A stretch of DNA of 64,000 bases, taken from positions 1 to 64,000 of the forward strand of contig NZ_JBHUOR010000041.1 in the NCBI RefSeq assembly GCF_042686175.1, given 5' to 3'. Shown piece after piece: positions 22,808 to 28,876 of this stretch. The notes under the pieces were generated by a model. It made no database searches. It worked only from the letters and a program-made list of their open reading frames with translations, and was not told where the DNA came from. A program made the position numbers and the translations under genes. The DNA comes from Kurthia populi. GTDB taxonomy: Bacteria > Bacillota > Bacilli > Bacillales_A > Planococcaceae. The first letter of the stretch is position 1. Every line of letters starts with the position of its first letter.

Positions 22808-24809
22808 GTACACTCACCTCATTTGTTACAACACGTAATGTTTTATCTGCAGCACTTACGATTAAGCGGATAACTTGTGCATCTGTGTCGATTAATTTTG
22901 TTACTGCTTCAGCGTTGTCAATTACAATTGGCGCTGATACTTCGTGATGTTTTGAAAGTGTGTTGATAATGTCGATACCTGCGTTGATGCGAGCCGCGTT
23001 GTTAAGGCCTGTCGAGAACGGAACACCATTTACCAGCACCTCACACGTTTCAATGATTGCACCGTTAACTTGCGTGTCGAACAATTTGAATGTTACGAGT
23101 TTGAAATGACTGTTGATTTTTTCTTCTAACAGCTCGCATTTCACCTTCATAAATTCTTCAATCTGGAATAACTGTGCTTCGATTTTCCCGTACTCATTCG
23201 CTAGTTCTGTTTCGCGTTGTTCTAATTCAGCAATACGAGCCTTTAACACTTCGGCATTACCCATTTGCGCTACTTCTGCGCTTAGTTCGCTACGTTGCGC
23301 TGTGATTGCTTGCTTTTGCTTTTCAACGTCTGCAATCGCTTCATTTGCATGTTCTTCGAGCGATTTGATTTCATCACCTAGTGTCGTACCTTCTGCGACC
23401 ATTTTTTGATACTGTTCATCTTTATCTAAAGTCGGTGCGGCAGCTTGTTTTGTCGCTAGTTCTTTTTCAAACTTCGCAACTTCTTCTTTCTTCTTCGCAA
23501 GAGCCTTTTCAGCTTCTTCGATGTCAGCTTTTAATTCGTTGATTTTGAGTAAAGCATCGTTTTGTTTCACTTCTTCGTTTGCGATTTCACCTGCAATTTG
23601 TTTGCCAGTGTGGACTAATCCATCTAGCTTCTTTGATTTTGCTAGGTTGAAATCTTCGAGCGCTTTTGTTCGTGCAGCTTCTAGCTGCTCTTGCGGTAGA
23701 TCCTGTTTGCAAGTCGGGCATGTGCATGATTCTTCATATACAAATTCGACTGCACGTTCAGCGTGATATTTTTGAAGCATTTCAGCCTTTTCAGCTTTTA
23801 ACGTTGTTTCTTTGGCCTTGCTGTCAGCAATCGCACTTTCAAGCAATGCGACCTGTTCATGCAAGCCGTTTAACGGACGTTGCATAATAAGAAGATTTGT
23901 TTGTTCCTCTTGTGTACGTGCTTGTAATTTGTAGACATCTTCATTTGCCTTTGCTTTAAATTCAGCTTGATACGTTGTTAGTTCAGCGCGCTTTTCAGCG
24001 AGCAAAACTTTCTTATCAGCGATTGCACCGCCGTTTTTGATGTTTGAAATCTGTTCGTTTAACACTTCGATTTCTTTATCAAGTTCAGCGATTTTTGCTT
24101 TTAAAGGCGCTGTATCACCAGCGAATGTGCATTGCTTTTGGAGTTCGCTAATACGTACTGGCACTTCTTTTAACTCGCTATTGATTTCCTTTTTCTTTGC
24201 AGTCGTGATTTTCTTGAAGTCATCAAATGAACGACCACTTAGAGCAAACATCAACTCTGCCAGTTTCGGATTTTCTGTCACGACATCTTCGTCTGTAACC
24301 GCGCCTAACTTCATTAGTAGAAGTCTGCGGCTCTCCCAAGGAAGAATTTCCGAAAAGTACAGCGGATTTGTTAGTAATTTGAATGTGTCCTCGTCAATGA
24401 TTTCAGCGACTTTTGCTGTGTACTCGCCTTTTTTAGACGGTACATCATCAATCCAATATTTCGTTTCGTTACCTTCGAATACTTTTTCAGCAGCACCGCG
24501 CTTTTTAGTCCACTTCTCTCGGTATGTTTTCTTCAGTTTGACTTCCAACTCGTCAACTAAAAGAACCATTTCGACTGTGTGTTCGCCGCCGCGCTGTTCG
24601 TTGCCATCTTCATCTAGTGTTTTAATAGCAAATTTACTTTTGTTTTGGCTGTCTTTATCGAACAAAACCCACGAAATCGCGTCTGCCGTAGTTGTTTTAC
24701 CTGTCGCGTTATCACCTAAAATGTCAACATTTTGACCGTTTGCTTCGAATGTAGAGTGCAAACCTTTGAAGTTTTCAGAAGTTAATGCTTTGATTTGTAC
24801 ATTTTTCAT
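22800..24809 (-). CDS. SbcC/Rad50-like ATPase with zinc-hook motif
   Basis: 669 residues. Walker A GDNATGKTT (32-40) in an SMC/Rad50 N-terminal lobe; long coiled coils (about 200-350 and 380-560); a CPTC zinc-hook motif (364-367) at the apex; C-terminal lobe with FSTGLNNAARINAG and the acidic IVIDNAE. No Mre11/SbcD-type nuclease gene is next to it, but RecT and an MBL-fold enzyme are. It probably tethers or processes DNA ends with those partners. Confidence 0.82.
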   Translation of the reverse strand: MKNVQIKALTSENFKGLHSTFEANGQNVDILGDNATGKTTTADAISWVLFDKDSQNKSKFAIKTLDEDGNEQRGGEHTVEMVLLVDELEVKLKKTYREKWTKKRGAAEKVFEGNETKYWIDDVPSKKGEYTAKVAEIIDEDTFKLLTNPLYFSEILPWESRRLLLMKLGAVTDEDVVTENPKLAELMFALSGRSFDDFKKITTAKKKEINSELKEVPVRISELQKQCTFAGDTAPLKAKIAELDKEIEVLNEQISNIKNGGAIADKKVLLAEKRAELTTYQAEFKAKANEDVYKLQARTQEEQTNLLIMQRPLNGLHEQVALLESAIADSKAKETTLKAEKAEMLQKYHAERAVEFVYEESCTCPTCKQDLPQEQLEAARTKALEDFNLAKSKKLDGLVHTGKQIAGEIANEEVKQNDALLKINELKADIEEAEKALAKKKEEVAKFEKELATKQAAAPTLDKDEQYQKMVAEGTTLGDEIKSLEEHANEAIADVEKQKQAITAQRSELSAEVAQMGNAEVLKARIAELEQRETELANEYGKIEAQLFQIEEFMKVKCELLEEKINSHFKLVTFKLFDTQVNGAIIETCEVLVNGVPFSTGLNNAARINAGIDIINTLSKHHEVSAPIVIDNAEAVTKLIDTDAQVIRLIVSAADKTLRVVTNEVSVHA

Positions 24810-24833
24810 GTTTATTTCCTCCTGTTTTTGGGG

Positions 24834-24934
24834 TATAATTCTGTAAATATTATTTAATGAGGTACCGACATTCGTGCCGGCACCAAAGGTAATACATATT
24901 GCTTAGTCGACTATTAGTGGTAGTCGGCTTTTTT
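24834..24934 (+). ncRNA. Possible short + strand RNA antisense to the early leader
   Basis: On the + strand: TATAAT (24834-24839), a 10-bp hairpin with TTCG loop (24861-24884), and a terminator (stem 24905-24913 with 24921-24929, 7-base loop, then TTTTT). The terminator overlaps the 3' end of the minus-strand 119-residue gene, and no U-run follows on the minus strand. The -35 region is weak (TTTATT). A transcript would be about 90 bases and antisense to the leader of the Rad50-like gene. Confidence 0.4.
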
Positions 24935-25273
24935 CGTGAGTGCATCTGGGTAAGTTACGCTCATGATGTAGTGATCGTGGAGTTCTGTAAGATACCCAGC
25001 TACTTTAGCGCATTCGAATGGATTCGCGATTTTGTATTGATGCATCATTTCTTCGATTTCGCCATCCTCAAAAGACGCTAAGATTTTTTCTAAAATGTAA
25101 TCTTCGTCTGCGTCAAGTGGGATTACTGTGTAGAACTGTTTGAAATGTTCTTCGATTTCAAGTGATGACCATAAATCATCCATTTCTCCAAGTGCCGCGA
25201 AGCCTTGTCGCTGTAAGATAGCCGACTGGACATATTGCGGAATCATGAATGTACTATTTTGCTTTTGTACCAT
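24914..25273 (-). CDS. Acidic phage protein of unknown function
   Basis: 119 residues, starting MVQKQNSTFMIPQYVQSAIL, with AGGAGGG seven bases before the ATG. The middle is strongly acidic (IPLDADEDYILEKILASFED). Small acidic early proteins often act as inhibitors or DNA mimics, but no family is recognised. Its leader carries hairpin copy A and a terminator; its 3' end overlaps the + strand terminator. Confidence 0.55.
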   Translation of the reverse strand: MVQKQNSTFMIPQYVQSAILQRQGFAALGEMDDLWSSLEIEEHFKQFYTVIPLDADEDYILEKILASFEDGEIEEMMHQYKIANPFECAKVAGYLTELHDHYIMSVTYPDALTKKADYH

Positions 25274-25339
25274 ATGAAGCCCTCCTAAAATTATTGATGC
25301 ACCTACGAAGCAAAGCCTTTCAGTTTAGTTTTGTGTGGC

Positions 25340-25366
25340 AAAAAGAAACTAAGTCTTTGAGTTTCC
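25340..25366 (-). terminator. Minus-strand terminator in the leader of the 119-residue gene
   Basis: Minus-strand stem GAAACT / AGTTTC with a 9-base loop, followed by TTTTT. It lies between hairpin copy A and the start codon of the 119-residue gene, so transcription of downstream early genes must pass it. Confidence 0.55.
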
Positions 25367-25370
25367 GATG

Positions 25371-25404
25371 CATCATCCAAAGCCCAAAGTTGGACTCTCG
25401 ATGA
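25371..25404 (-). promoter_or_regulatory. Structured RNA element, copy A
   Basis: Minus-strand RNA: lower stem TCATC / GATGA, a G-G mismatch, then upper stem AGAGUCC / GGGCUUU with a short loop. It follows the 51-residue gene and precedes a terminator. Same architecture as copy B with compensating changes; both need GU pairs that exist only in the minus-strand RNA. Confidence 0.6.
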
Positions 25405-25421
25405 CAAACCGGAGTTTGTCT

Positions 25422-25577
25422 TTAAGGCGGTTGTTTTACTGCGCTCACTGTAGCTGTTTCGCTTGTGTACGTCTTATGCGTATCGCCTGTGATGTACCAC
25501 CCTAATTGAGTAAATGTGGCTTTAAAGCCCATGACTGTGTATCTTACTTCGCGAATTACTTTTTTAATATTTTTCAT
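25422..25577 (-). CDS. 51-residue phage protein
   Basis: Encodes MKNIKKVIREVRYTVMGFKA to the C-terminal VSAVKQPP, basic at the start. GGGGTGGG lies upstream of the ATG; hairpin copy B lies just before that, and a GACAAAC / GTTTGTC hairpin follows the stop. Function unknown. The arrangement suggests it is controlled by the leader structures. Confidence 0.5.
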   Translation of the reverse strand: MKNIKKVIREVRYTVMGFKATFTQLGWYITGDTHKTYTSETATVSAVKQPP

Positions 25578-25608
25578 AATTCCCACCCCTTCTTTGATGC
25601 GTTTAACA

Positions 25609-25641
25609 CATCATCCAAAGCACCTTATGCTCTCGATGATG
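25609..25641 (-). promoter_or_regulatory. Structured RNA element, copy B
   Basis: Minus-strand RNA: lower stem CAUCAUC / GAUGAUG, a G-G mismatch, upper stem AGAGCA / UGCUUU and loop UAAGG. It lies 32 bases before the 51-residue gene. Conserved against copy A: the lower stem, the mismatch, AGAG and CUUU; changed in compensation: the top pairs. Confidence 0.6.
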
Positions 25642-25745
25642 GCCTAAACCATCTATTTAGTTGTCAAAGAACGATAGTCACGCTATGTCAGTGCAACTAT
25701 CCAACCGACTAAAAAAATAGTAAGTTGGAGACAAGCACTGACGCT
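25642..25745 (-). promoter_or_regulatory. Structured leader with several strong hairpins
   Basis: Three further minus-strand hairpins precede copy B: GGCAAGC / GCTTGTC (about 25726-25745), TCCAAC / GTTGGA (about 25700-25729) and GATAGTTGC / GCGTGACTATC type (about 25670-25698). A minus-strand promoter TTACAC-17-TATAAC lies at about 25758-25786. With copies A and B this gives a long, folded early leader. Confidence 0.45.
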
Positions 25746-25833
25746 TGCCTTAAAGTGTGTTATAATCATGTTGTTGCATCGGTGTAAGCCGATAATCTAG
25801 TCGTTAGCATTCCAAGTGCTGGCGACTTTTTTT
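25738..25833 (+). ncRNA. Possible + strand antisense RNA overlapping a membrane-peptide gene
   Basis: On the + strand: CTGACG (25738-25743), 17-base spacer, perfect TATAAT (25761-25766); hairpin ATCGG / CCGAT (25778-25793); then a perfect 11-bp terminator stem (25799-25809 with 25817-25827) and TTTTTTT. The transcript would be about 60 bases and is antisense to the last 10-12 codons of the 49-residue membrane peptide gene. The layout matches antitoxin RNAs of type I modules in Bacillus prophages. Confidence 0.5.
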
Positions 25834-25946
25834 ATTTTCTGGACCATCCATGTGATAGAGCCAAAAAATAAGAACAAAGCAAGCGAACCCTGCGTAATAA
25901 TGTCGAATAAGTTACCGTAAACTAAGTCATACAAGTACTGCATCAT
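25797..25946 (-). CDS. 49-residue membrane peptide, candidate type I toxin
   Basis: Encodes MMQYLYDLVYGNLFDIITQG, then a membrane helix (SLALFLFFGSITWMV) and a basic-to-polar tail (QKIKKVASTWNAND). Starts at 25946 or 25943 and overlaps the 61-residue gene by 20 bases. One helix plus a basic tail is the form of TxpA/BsrG-type toxins, and a convergent + strand RNA overlaps its 3' end. A harmless phage membrane protein is equally possible. Confidence 0.5.
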   Translation of the reverse strand: MMQYLYDLVYGNLFDIITQGSLALFLFFGSITWMVQKIKKVASTWNAND

Positions 25947-26112
25947 ACTCTGCCATCCTTTCGAACTCTGCTAGTACAGCCAATTTGCCATGTAGTTCAG
26001 CCGTCTTTAACATTGCCGTATGCGAGTTACCGTTTTTAATGTGCTGCGTTACTGCTTTTGCTAGTTCTGCGATGATTGCATTTAAGTTGAAAATTTCAGT
26101 TTCAATTGTCAT
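25927..26112 (-). CDS. Small helical phage protein
   Basis: 61 residues from ATG at 26112 with AGGTGG upstream, starting MTIETEIFNLNAIIAELAKA. Two helices (LNAIIAELAKAVTQHI and AMLKTAELHGKLAVLAEF). Function unknown; part of the short-gene early operon. Confidence 0.5.
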   Translation of the reverse strand: MTIETEIFNLNAIIAELAKAVTQHIKNGNSHTAMLKTAELHGKLAVLAEFERMAEYDAVLV

Positions 26113-26169
26113 TTTAAGAAAAACCACCTTTTGATTGTCTTAGTTTTCGATTCATTCTTTTGCATCTCC

Positions 26170-26241
26170 TTACGGGCGTTTAACGACTGCTGCGTCAACC
26201 CCCTCTTTTTGTAGTTGCTCTGCTAAATCCTGTAGCGACAA
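26170..26241 (-). CDS. Possible 23-residue peptide (TTG start)
   Basis: TTG at 26241 is preceded by GGGAGATAAACA. It encodes MSLQDLAEQLQKEGVDAAVV and then KRP before TAA. An amphipathic helix is likely. The ribosome site is good, but the frame is short. Confidence 0.35.
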   Translation of the reverse strand: MSLQDLAEQLQKEGVDAAVVKRP

Positions 26242-26269
26242 TTGTTTATCTCCCTTTTAGCTGTGGTAT

Positions 26270-26557
26270 TTATACATATGAAACACGTTGCAACATTATT
26301 TGTTCTTGCGACCAGGTATCGAGATATGCCTTAACTTTGGTAGCTGGGAATCGCCATGTTGCACCGATTTTGAACTTTGGAAAGTCTGGATCATAGAAGA
26401 ATTCTTTTTTCATTGTGTCGATACAAAGATTTGCGTATTCTTCAAGTTCCTTTACAGTCCAGAAGATTTTCTCTTGTGCGATTTTTTCAGCTTGCTCTTG
26501 TACAGCTTGTTGCATCATTTCGCGCATTAAATCTTCATTGATTGAGAATAAATTCAT
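26270..26557 (-). CDS. Excisionase-like/DUF771-like DNA-binding protein
   Basis: 95 residues from ATG at 26557 (GGGGTG upstream). The region WTVKELEEYANLCIDTMKKEFFYDPDFPKFKIGATWRFPATKVKAYLDTW is a winged-helix MerR/excisionase-like fold with the typical R-F-P-x-x-K-V-x-x-Y-L ending. It could be an excisionase or a DUF771 early regulator. It lies between the antirepressor gene and small early genes. Confidence 0.6.
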   Translation of the reverse strand: MNLFSINEDLMREMMQQAVQEQAEKIAQEKIFWTVKELEEYANLCIDTMKKEFFYDPDFPKFKIGATWRFPATKVKAYLDTWSQEQIMLQRVSYV

Positions 26558-26562
26558 GATGT

Positions 26563-27354
26563 TCACCCCTTAGTAAGTTTATTAATGAAATATAATTGTC
26601 CTTTGCCGGTAACTTTAGGTGTGCGCTCTATCACAACGCCTGTCGAACGTGTGATAGCTGTTTCTTTTATCTCAAAAAGCCCTAAGTCCATACTCTTTTG
26701 AGTAGGTAAGTTACGGTCCGAACCATGGCGTTTGATTAAATAGCCGTTTTCACGTAGCCAGTCGAAGAAACGTTTCTCGCCTGTGTCTACACCGTTTTGT
26801 TTCAATAACTTAGCTAATTCGCGAATCAGAATTGATGTTTCGCTAGAACTTACTGAATCAGCAAACAGCACTTTGGGTTGTTGTGCTTCAATAATGTTGT
26901 TTGCTTCAATTACAGCTTGTTCAGCGAATTTGCGTTTTTCCTGTTCATCCTTTAAGTTTTGGGCTAACTGGATGATGGTATCTGGATTCAGCAGCACTTC
27001 TTCAATTTTTTCTGTAGTTAAGTGACCGCCATGCTTTCGGATGTTTTTAAGGATGTACTTTACTTCCTTTTTGAAAACTTTCGCAATTGGCTTGCGTGAC
27101 TGCATGAATACTTCGTACAGCCCATCCTCAGTTAAGAACCACATTTCGCGATTCTGACCTGAGAGGAATAATGTTCCCATCAGCTTTTCATCTTCGTCGA
27201 TTCCTAATAACATTTTTGAAGGTTGAGTATGTTCAATCCAGTTGGCTACATCTTTAGCTAAGAAAAGCGGTTCTTCTACAGTGCCGTAAACCTTTAAGTT
27301 TTTACCTAACATTACTTGTGTATGAATAACAGGTAAGTTTTTGTCGTTTGTCAT
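26563..27354 (-). CDS. Phage antirepressor (BRO-N plus KilAC)
   Basis: 263 residues from ATG at 27354 with AAGGAGGAC upstream. The N-terminal BRO/Ant domain shows VYGTVEEPLFLAKDVANWI and WFLTEDGLYEVFMQSRKPIAKVFKKEVKYILKNIRKHG. The C-terminal KilAC domain shows ANNIIEAQQPKVLFADSV and FFDWLRENGYLIKR. It counteracts the repressor or binds DNA to favour lytic growth. It is the first larger gene behind cro in the early operon. Confidence 0.85.
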   Translation of the reverse strand: MTNDKNLPVIHTQVMLGKNLKVYGTVEEPLFLAKDVANWIEHTQPSKMLLGIDEDEKLMGTLFLSGQNREMWFLTEDGLYEVFMQSRKPIAKVFKKEVKYILKNIRKHGGHLTTEKIEEVLLNPDTIIQLAQNLKDEQEKRKFAEQAVIEANNIIEAQQPKVLFADSVSSSETSILIRELAKLLKQNGVDTGEKRFFDWLRENGYLIKRHGSDRNLPTQKSMDLGLFEIKETAITRSTGVVIERTPKVTGKGQLYFINKLTKG

Positions 27355-27376
27355 TTTGTTGTCCTCCTTTATTATT

Positions 27377-27598
27377 TCAACAACACATTTCGTGTTGTTC
27401 ATTTTCAAAAAAAATTTCCTGCACACTTCTATTGTAATAATTCGCGATTTTAACTTTTATTTCATCACGTGGTACTCTCTTTCCATTTTCGTACATTTGA
27501 AGTGCGCTGTTACTAATGCCAATAGCTTCTGCGACTAACAACCTTGATTCATCACCTCGGAGTTCAGTGAGCGTTATGCCGATTTGCTTTTTGTTCAA
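27377..27598 (-). CDS. Cro-like XRE regulator
   Basis: 73 residues from TTG at 27598, spaced correctly from AAAGGCGGTG (GTG at 27607 would sit on the ribosome site). The HTH covers most of the chain: ITLTELRGDESRLLVAEAIGISNSALQMYENGKRVP. It is transcribed leftward from the operator region and probably shuts off the repressor promoter. One operator (27382-27396) overlaps its last codons. Confidence 0.8.
   Translation of the reverse strand: MNKKQIGITLTELRGDESRLLVAEAIGISNSALQMYENGKRVPRDEIKVKIANYYNRSVQEIFFENEQHEMCC
27382..27396. promoter_or_regulatory. Phage operator site 1
   Basis: AACACATTTCGTGTT, matching the dyad AACACRTTWYGTGTT found four more times between 27619 and 27727. It overlaps the 3' end of cro, 30-45 bases before the antirepressor start, so it could give the repressor direct control of that gene. 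Confidence 0.7.
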
Positions 27599-27618
27599 TT
27601 GTCTCACCGCCTTTCAAC

Positions 27619-27727
27619 AACACATTTCGTGTTGCTTGTAATACAACTATAAACCACACGTTTCGTGTTGTCAACACATTATGTGTTAATTTGTTTAAAA
27701 AAATATTTAATTAACACGTTTCGTGTT
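27619..27727. promoter_or_regulatory. Lysogeny switch: four operators and early promoter
   Basis: Operators of AACACRTTWYGTGTT type at 27619-27633, 27655-27669 (first base C), 27673-27687 and 27713-27727. A minus-strand promoter TTGACA (27669-27674), 17-base spacer, TATAGT (27646-27651) drives cro and the early operon. The second operator fills its spacer and the third overlaps -35, so repressor binding blocks it. No convincing + strand promoter for the repressor was found by eye. Confidence 0.82.
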
Positions 27728-27764
27728 AAAATTAAGGAGGAGATATAATATGGAGGTTTTAACA

Positions 27765-28121
27765 ATGACTACTTTCGGAGAACGTTTAAGAAGTTTAAGA
27801 AAGAATGAAACTTCTTTAACTATGAAAGAACTTGGCAAACGTATAGGCGTAAGTGAGAGTGCTGTTGGTATGTACGAACGCGGAGAGCGCGAACCAGATA
27901 TGGAAGTTATCGGACGCATCGCTGATTTATTTGAAGTGACGGTCGATTACTTATTAGGACGTAGCGATCAAAGAGATTACACTGCTGCAGAAGATGAAAA
28001 GTTTAATCGTTTTAAAGATGACCCTACAATGGAACGTTGGTTCAATGAGTTGCCTAAGACTAAAGAAGAAGATTTACGCAAGCTCAAAAAAATGTGGGAT
28101 TTAATTAAAGATAATCATTAA
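27765..28121 (+). CDS. CI-like phage repressor (XRE)
   Basis: 118 residues from ATG at 27765 (TGGAGG eight bases upstream); ATG at 27750 with AAGGAGGAG is an alternative. The XRE HTH is TFGERLRSLRKNETSLTMKELGKRIGVSESAVGMYERGEREPDME, followed by VTVDYLLGRSD, typical of short repressors without a protease domain. The partner ImmA-like protein encoded downstream suggests inactivation by that peptidase, as in ICEBs1. Confidence 0.85.
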   Translation: MTTFGERLRSLRKNETSLTMKELGKRIGVSESAVGMYERGEREPDMEVIGRIADLFEVTVDYLLGRSDQRDYTAAEDEKFNRFKDDPTMERWFNELPKTKEEDLRKLKKMWDLIKDNH

Positions 28122-28147
28122 CACACCTTTGCTAGGTGTGTTTTTTT
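28121..28147 (+). terminator. Repressor gene terminator
   Basis: ACACACC / GGTGTGT stem, loop TTTGCTA, followed by TTTTTTT, directly after the repressor stop. Confidence 0.75.
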
Positions 28148-28351
28148 GCACGTTTTTTATTATCAATTTATTACAAATTGTAGAATAAATAGTTAAATAT
28201 TTCTAATTTAATACAAATTTACTTAATAACTATGACATTAGTCATGTCTAATTATAGGAAATTTTGTCGTAATACTTCCAAAATAAAGAAAGAGTAACTA
28301 TAATATGGTTATAGACACAAAAGAACACATGTTCTTAATTTTGGGGGGAAT

Positions 28352-28876
28352 ATGATGAATTTGGATAAAATTGTTACAGATTTGTACACTGTACATGGCA
28401 TTACAGATATTGGAGATTTAAACCCTATTTCTATTTCAAAGAATTTAGAAATTGAAACGCATTATTATGATGAGGGTTCTGAAGCATTAATCTTCGAAGG
28501 AAAGAAATATATCTTTTTAAATAAAAATCTTGATATAGAAGAAATGTGGTTTCAATTCTGTCATGAGTTAGGCCACCTGCAATTGCATTGTGGCAATCAA
28601 ATGCAGTTTCTTGGTACACCTGCCGATAGTTTTGTTAGTTTTCAAGAGATGAAAGCGAATCGTTTCGCTCTCTTGGCATGCGCACCGACATTTATTCTTG
28701 ATGATTATAAGGTGTTTAATATGAATATTGCTAAGGCTGAACGCTTTGTGAAAGAGAAATGTTTGATGAATGAATACCGCGCAGTCAAACGTTTGCGTGA
28801 GTATGAGCGATTACACGCTTCCACAAACGGGAATATTGTTTATAAAGGAGGTGAAACAAATGGCGTCATTTCGTAA
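28352..28876 (+). CDS. ImmA/IrrE-type metallopeptidase
   Basis: 174 residues. Catalytic HELGH at 71-75 and the downstream glutamate in QEMKANRFALL (third zinc ligand region). ImmA-type enzymes cleave the phage or ICE repressor to start induction. GGGGGGAAT lies before the ATG; a -10-like TATAAT is at about 28300. The 3' end overlaps the integrase start by 17 bases. Confidence 0.85.
   Translation: MMNLDKIVTDLYTVHGITDIGDLNPISISKNLEIETHYYDEGSEALIFEGKKYIFLNKNLDIEEMWFQFCHELGHLQLHCGNQMQFLGTPADSFVSFQEMKANRFALLACAPTFILDDYKVFNMNIAKAERFVKEKCLMNEYRAVKRLREYERLHASTNGNIVYKGGETNGVIS

Noticed and set aside
24037..24735. 232-codon + strand frame opposite the Rad50-like gene
   Set aside because: A Ser/Phe-rich shadow frame of a strongly supported ATPase gene; no start signals.
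25600..25840. tRNA or tmRNA fragment
   Set aside because: The hairpins do not form a cloverleaf and no CCA end or T-loop sequence is present.
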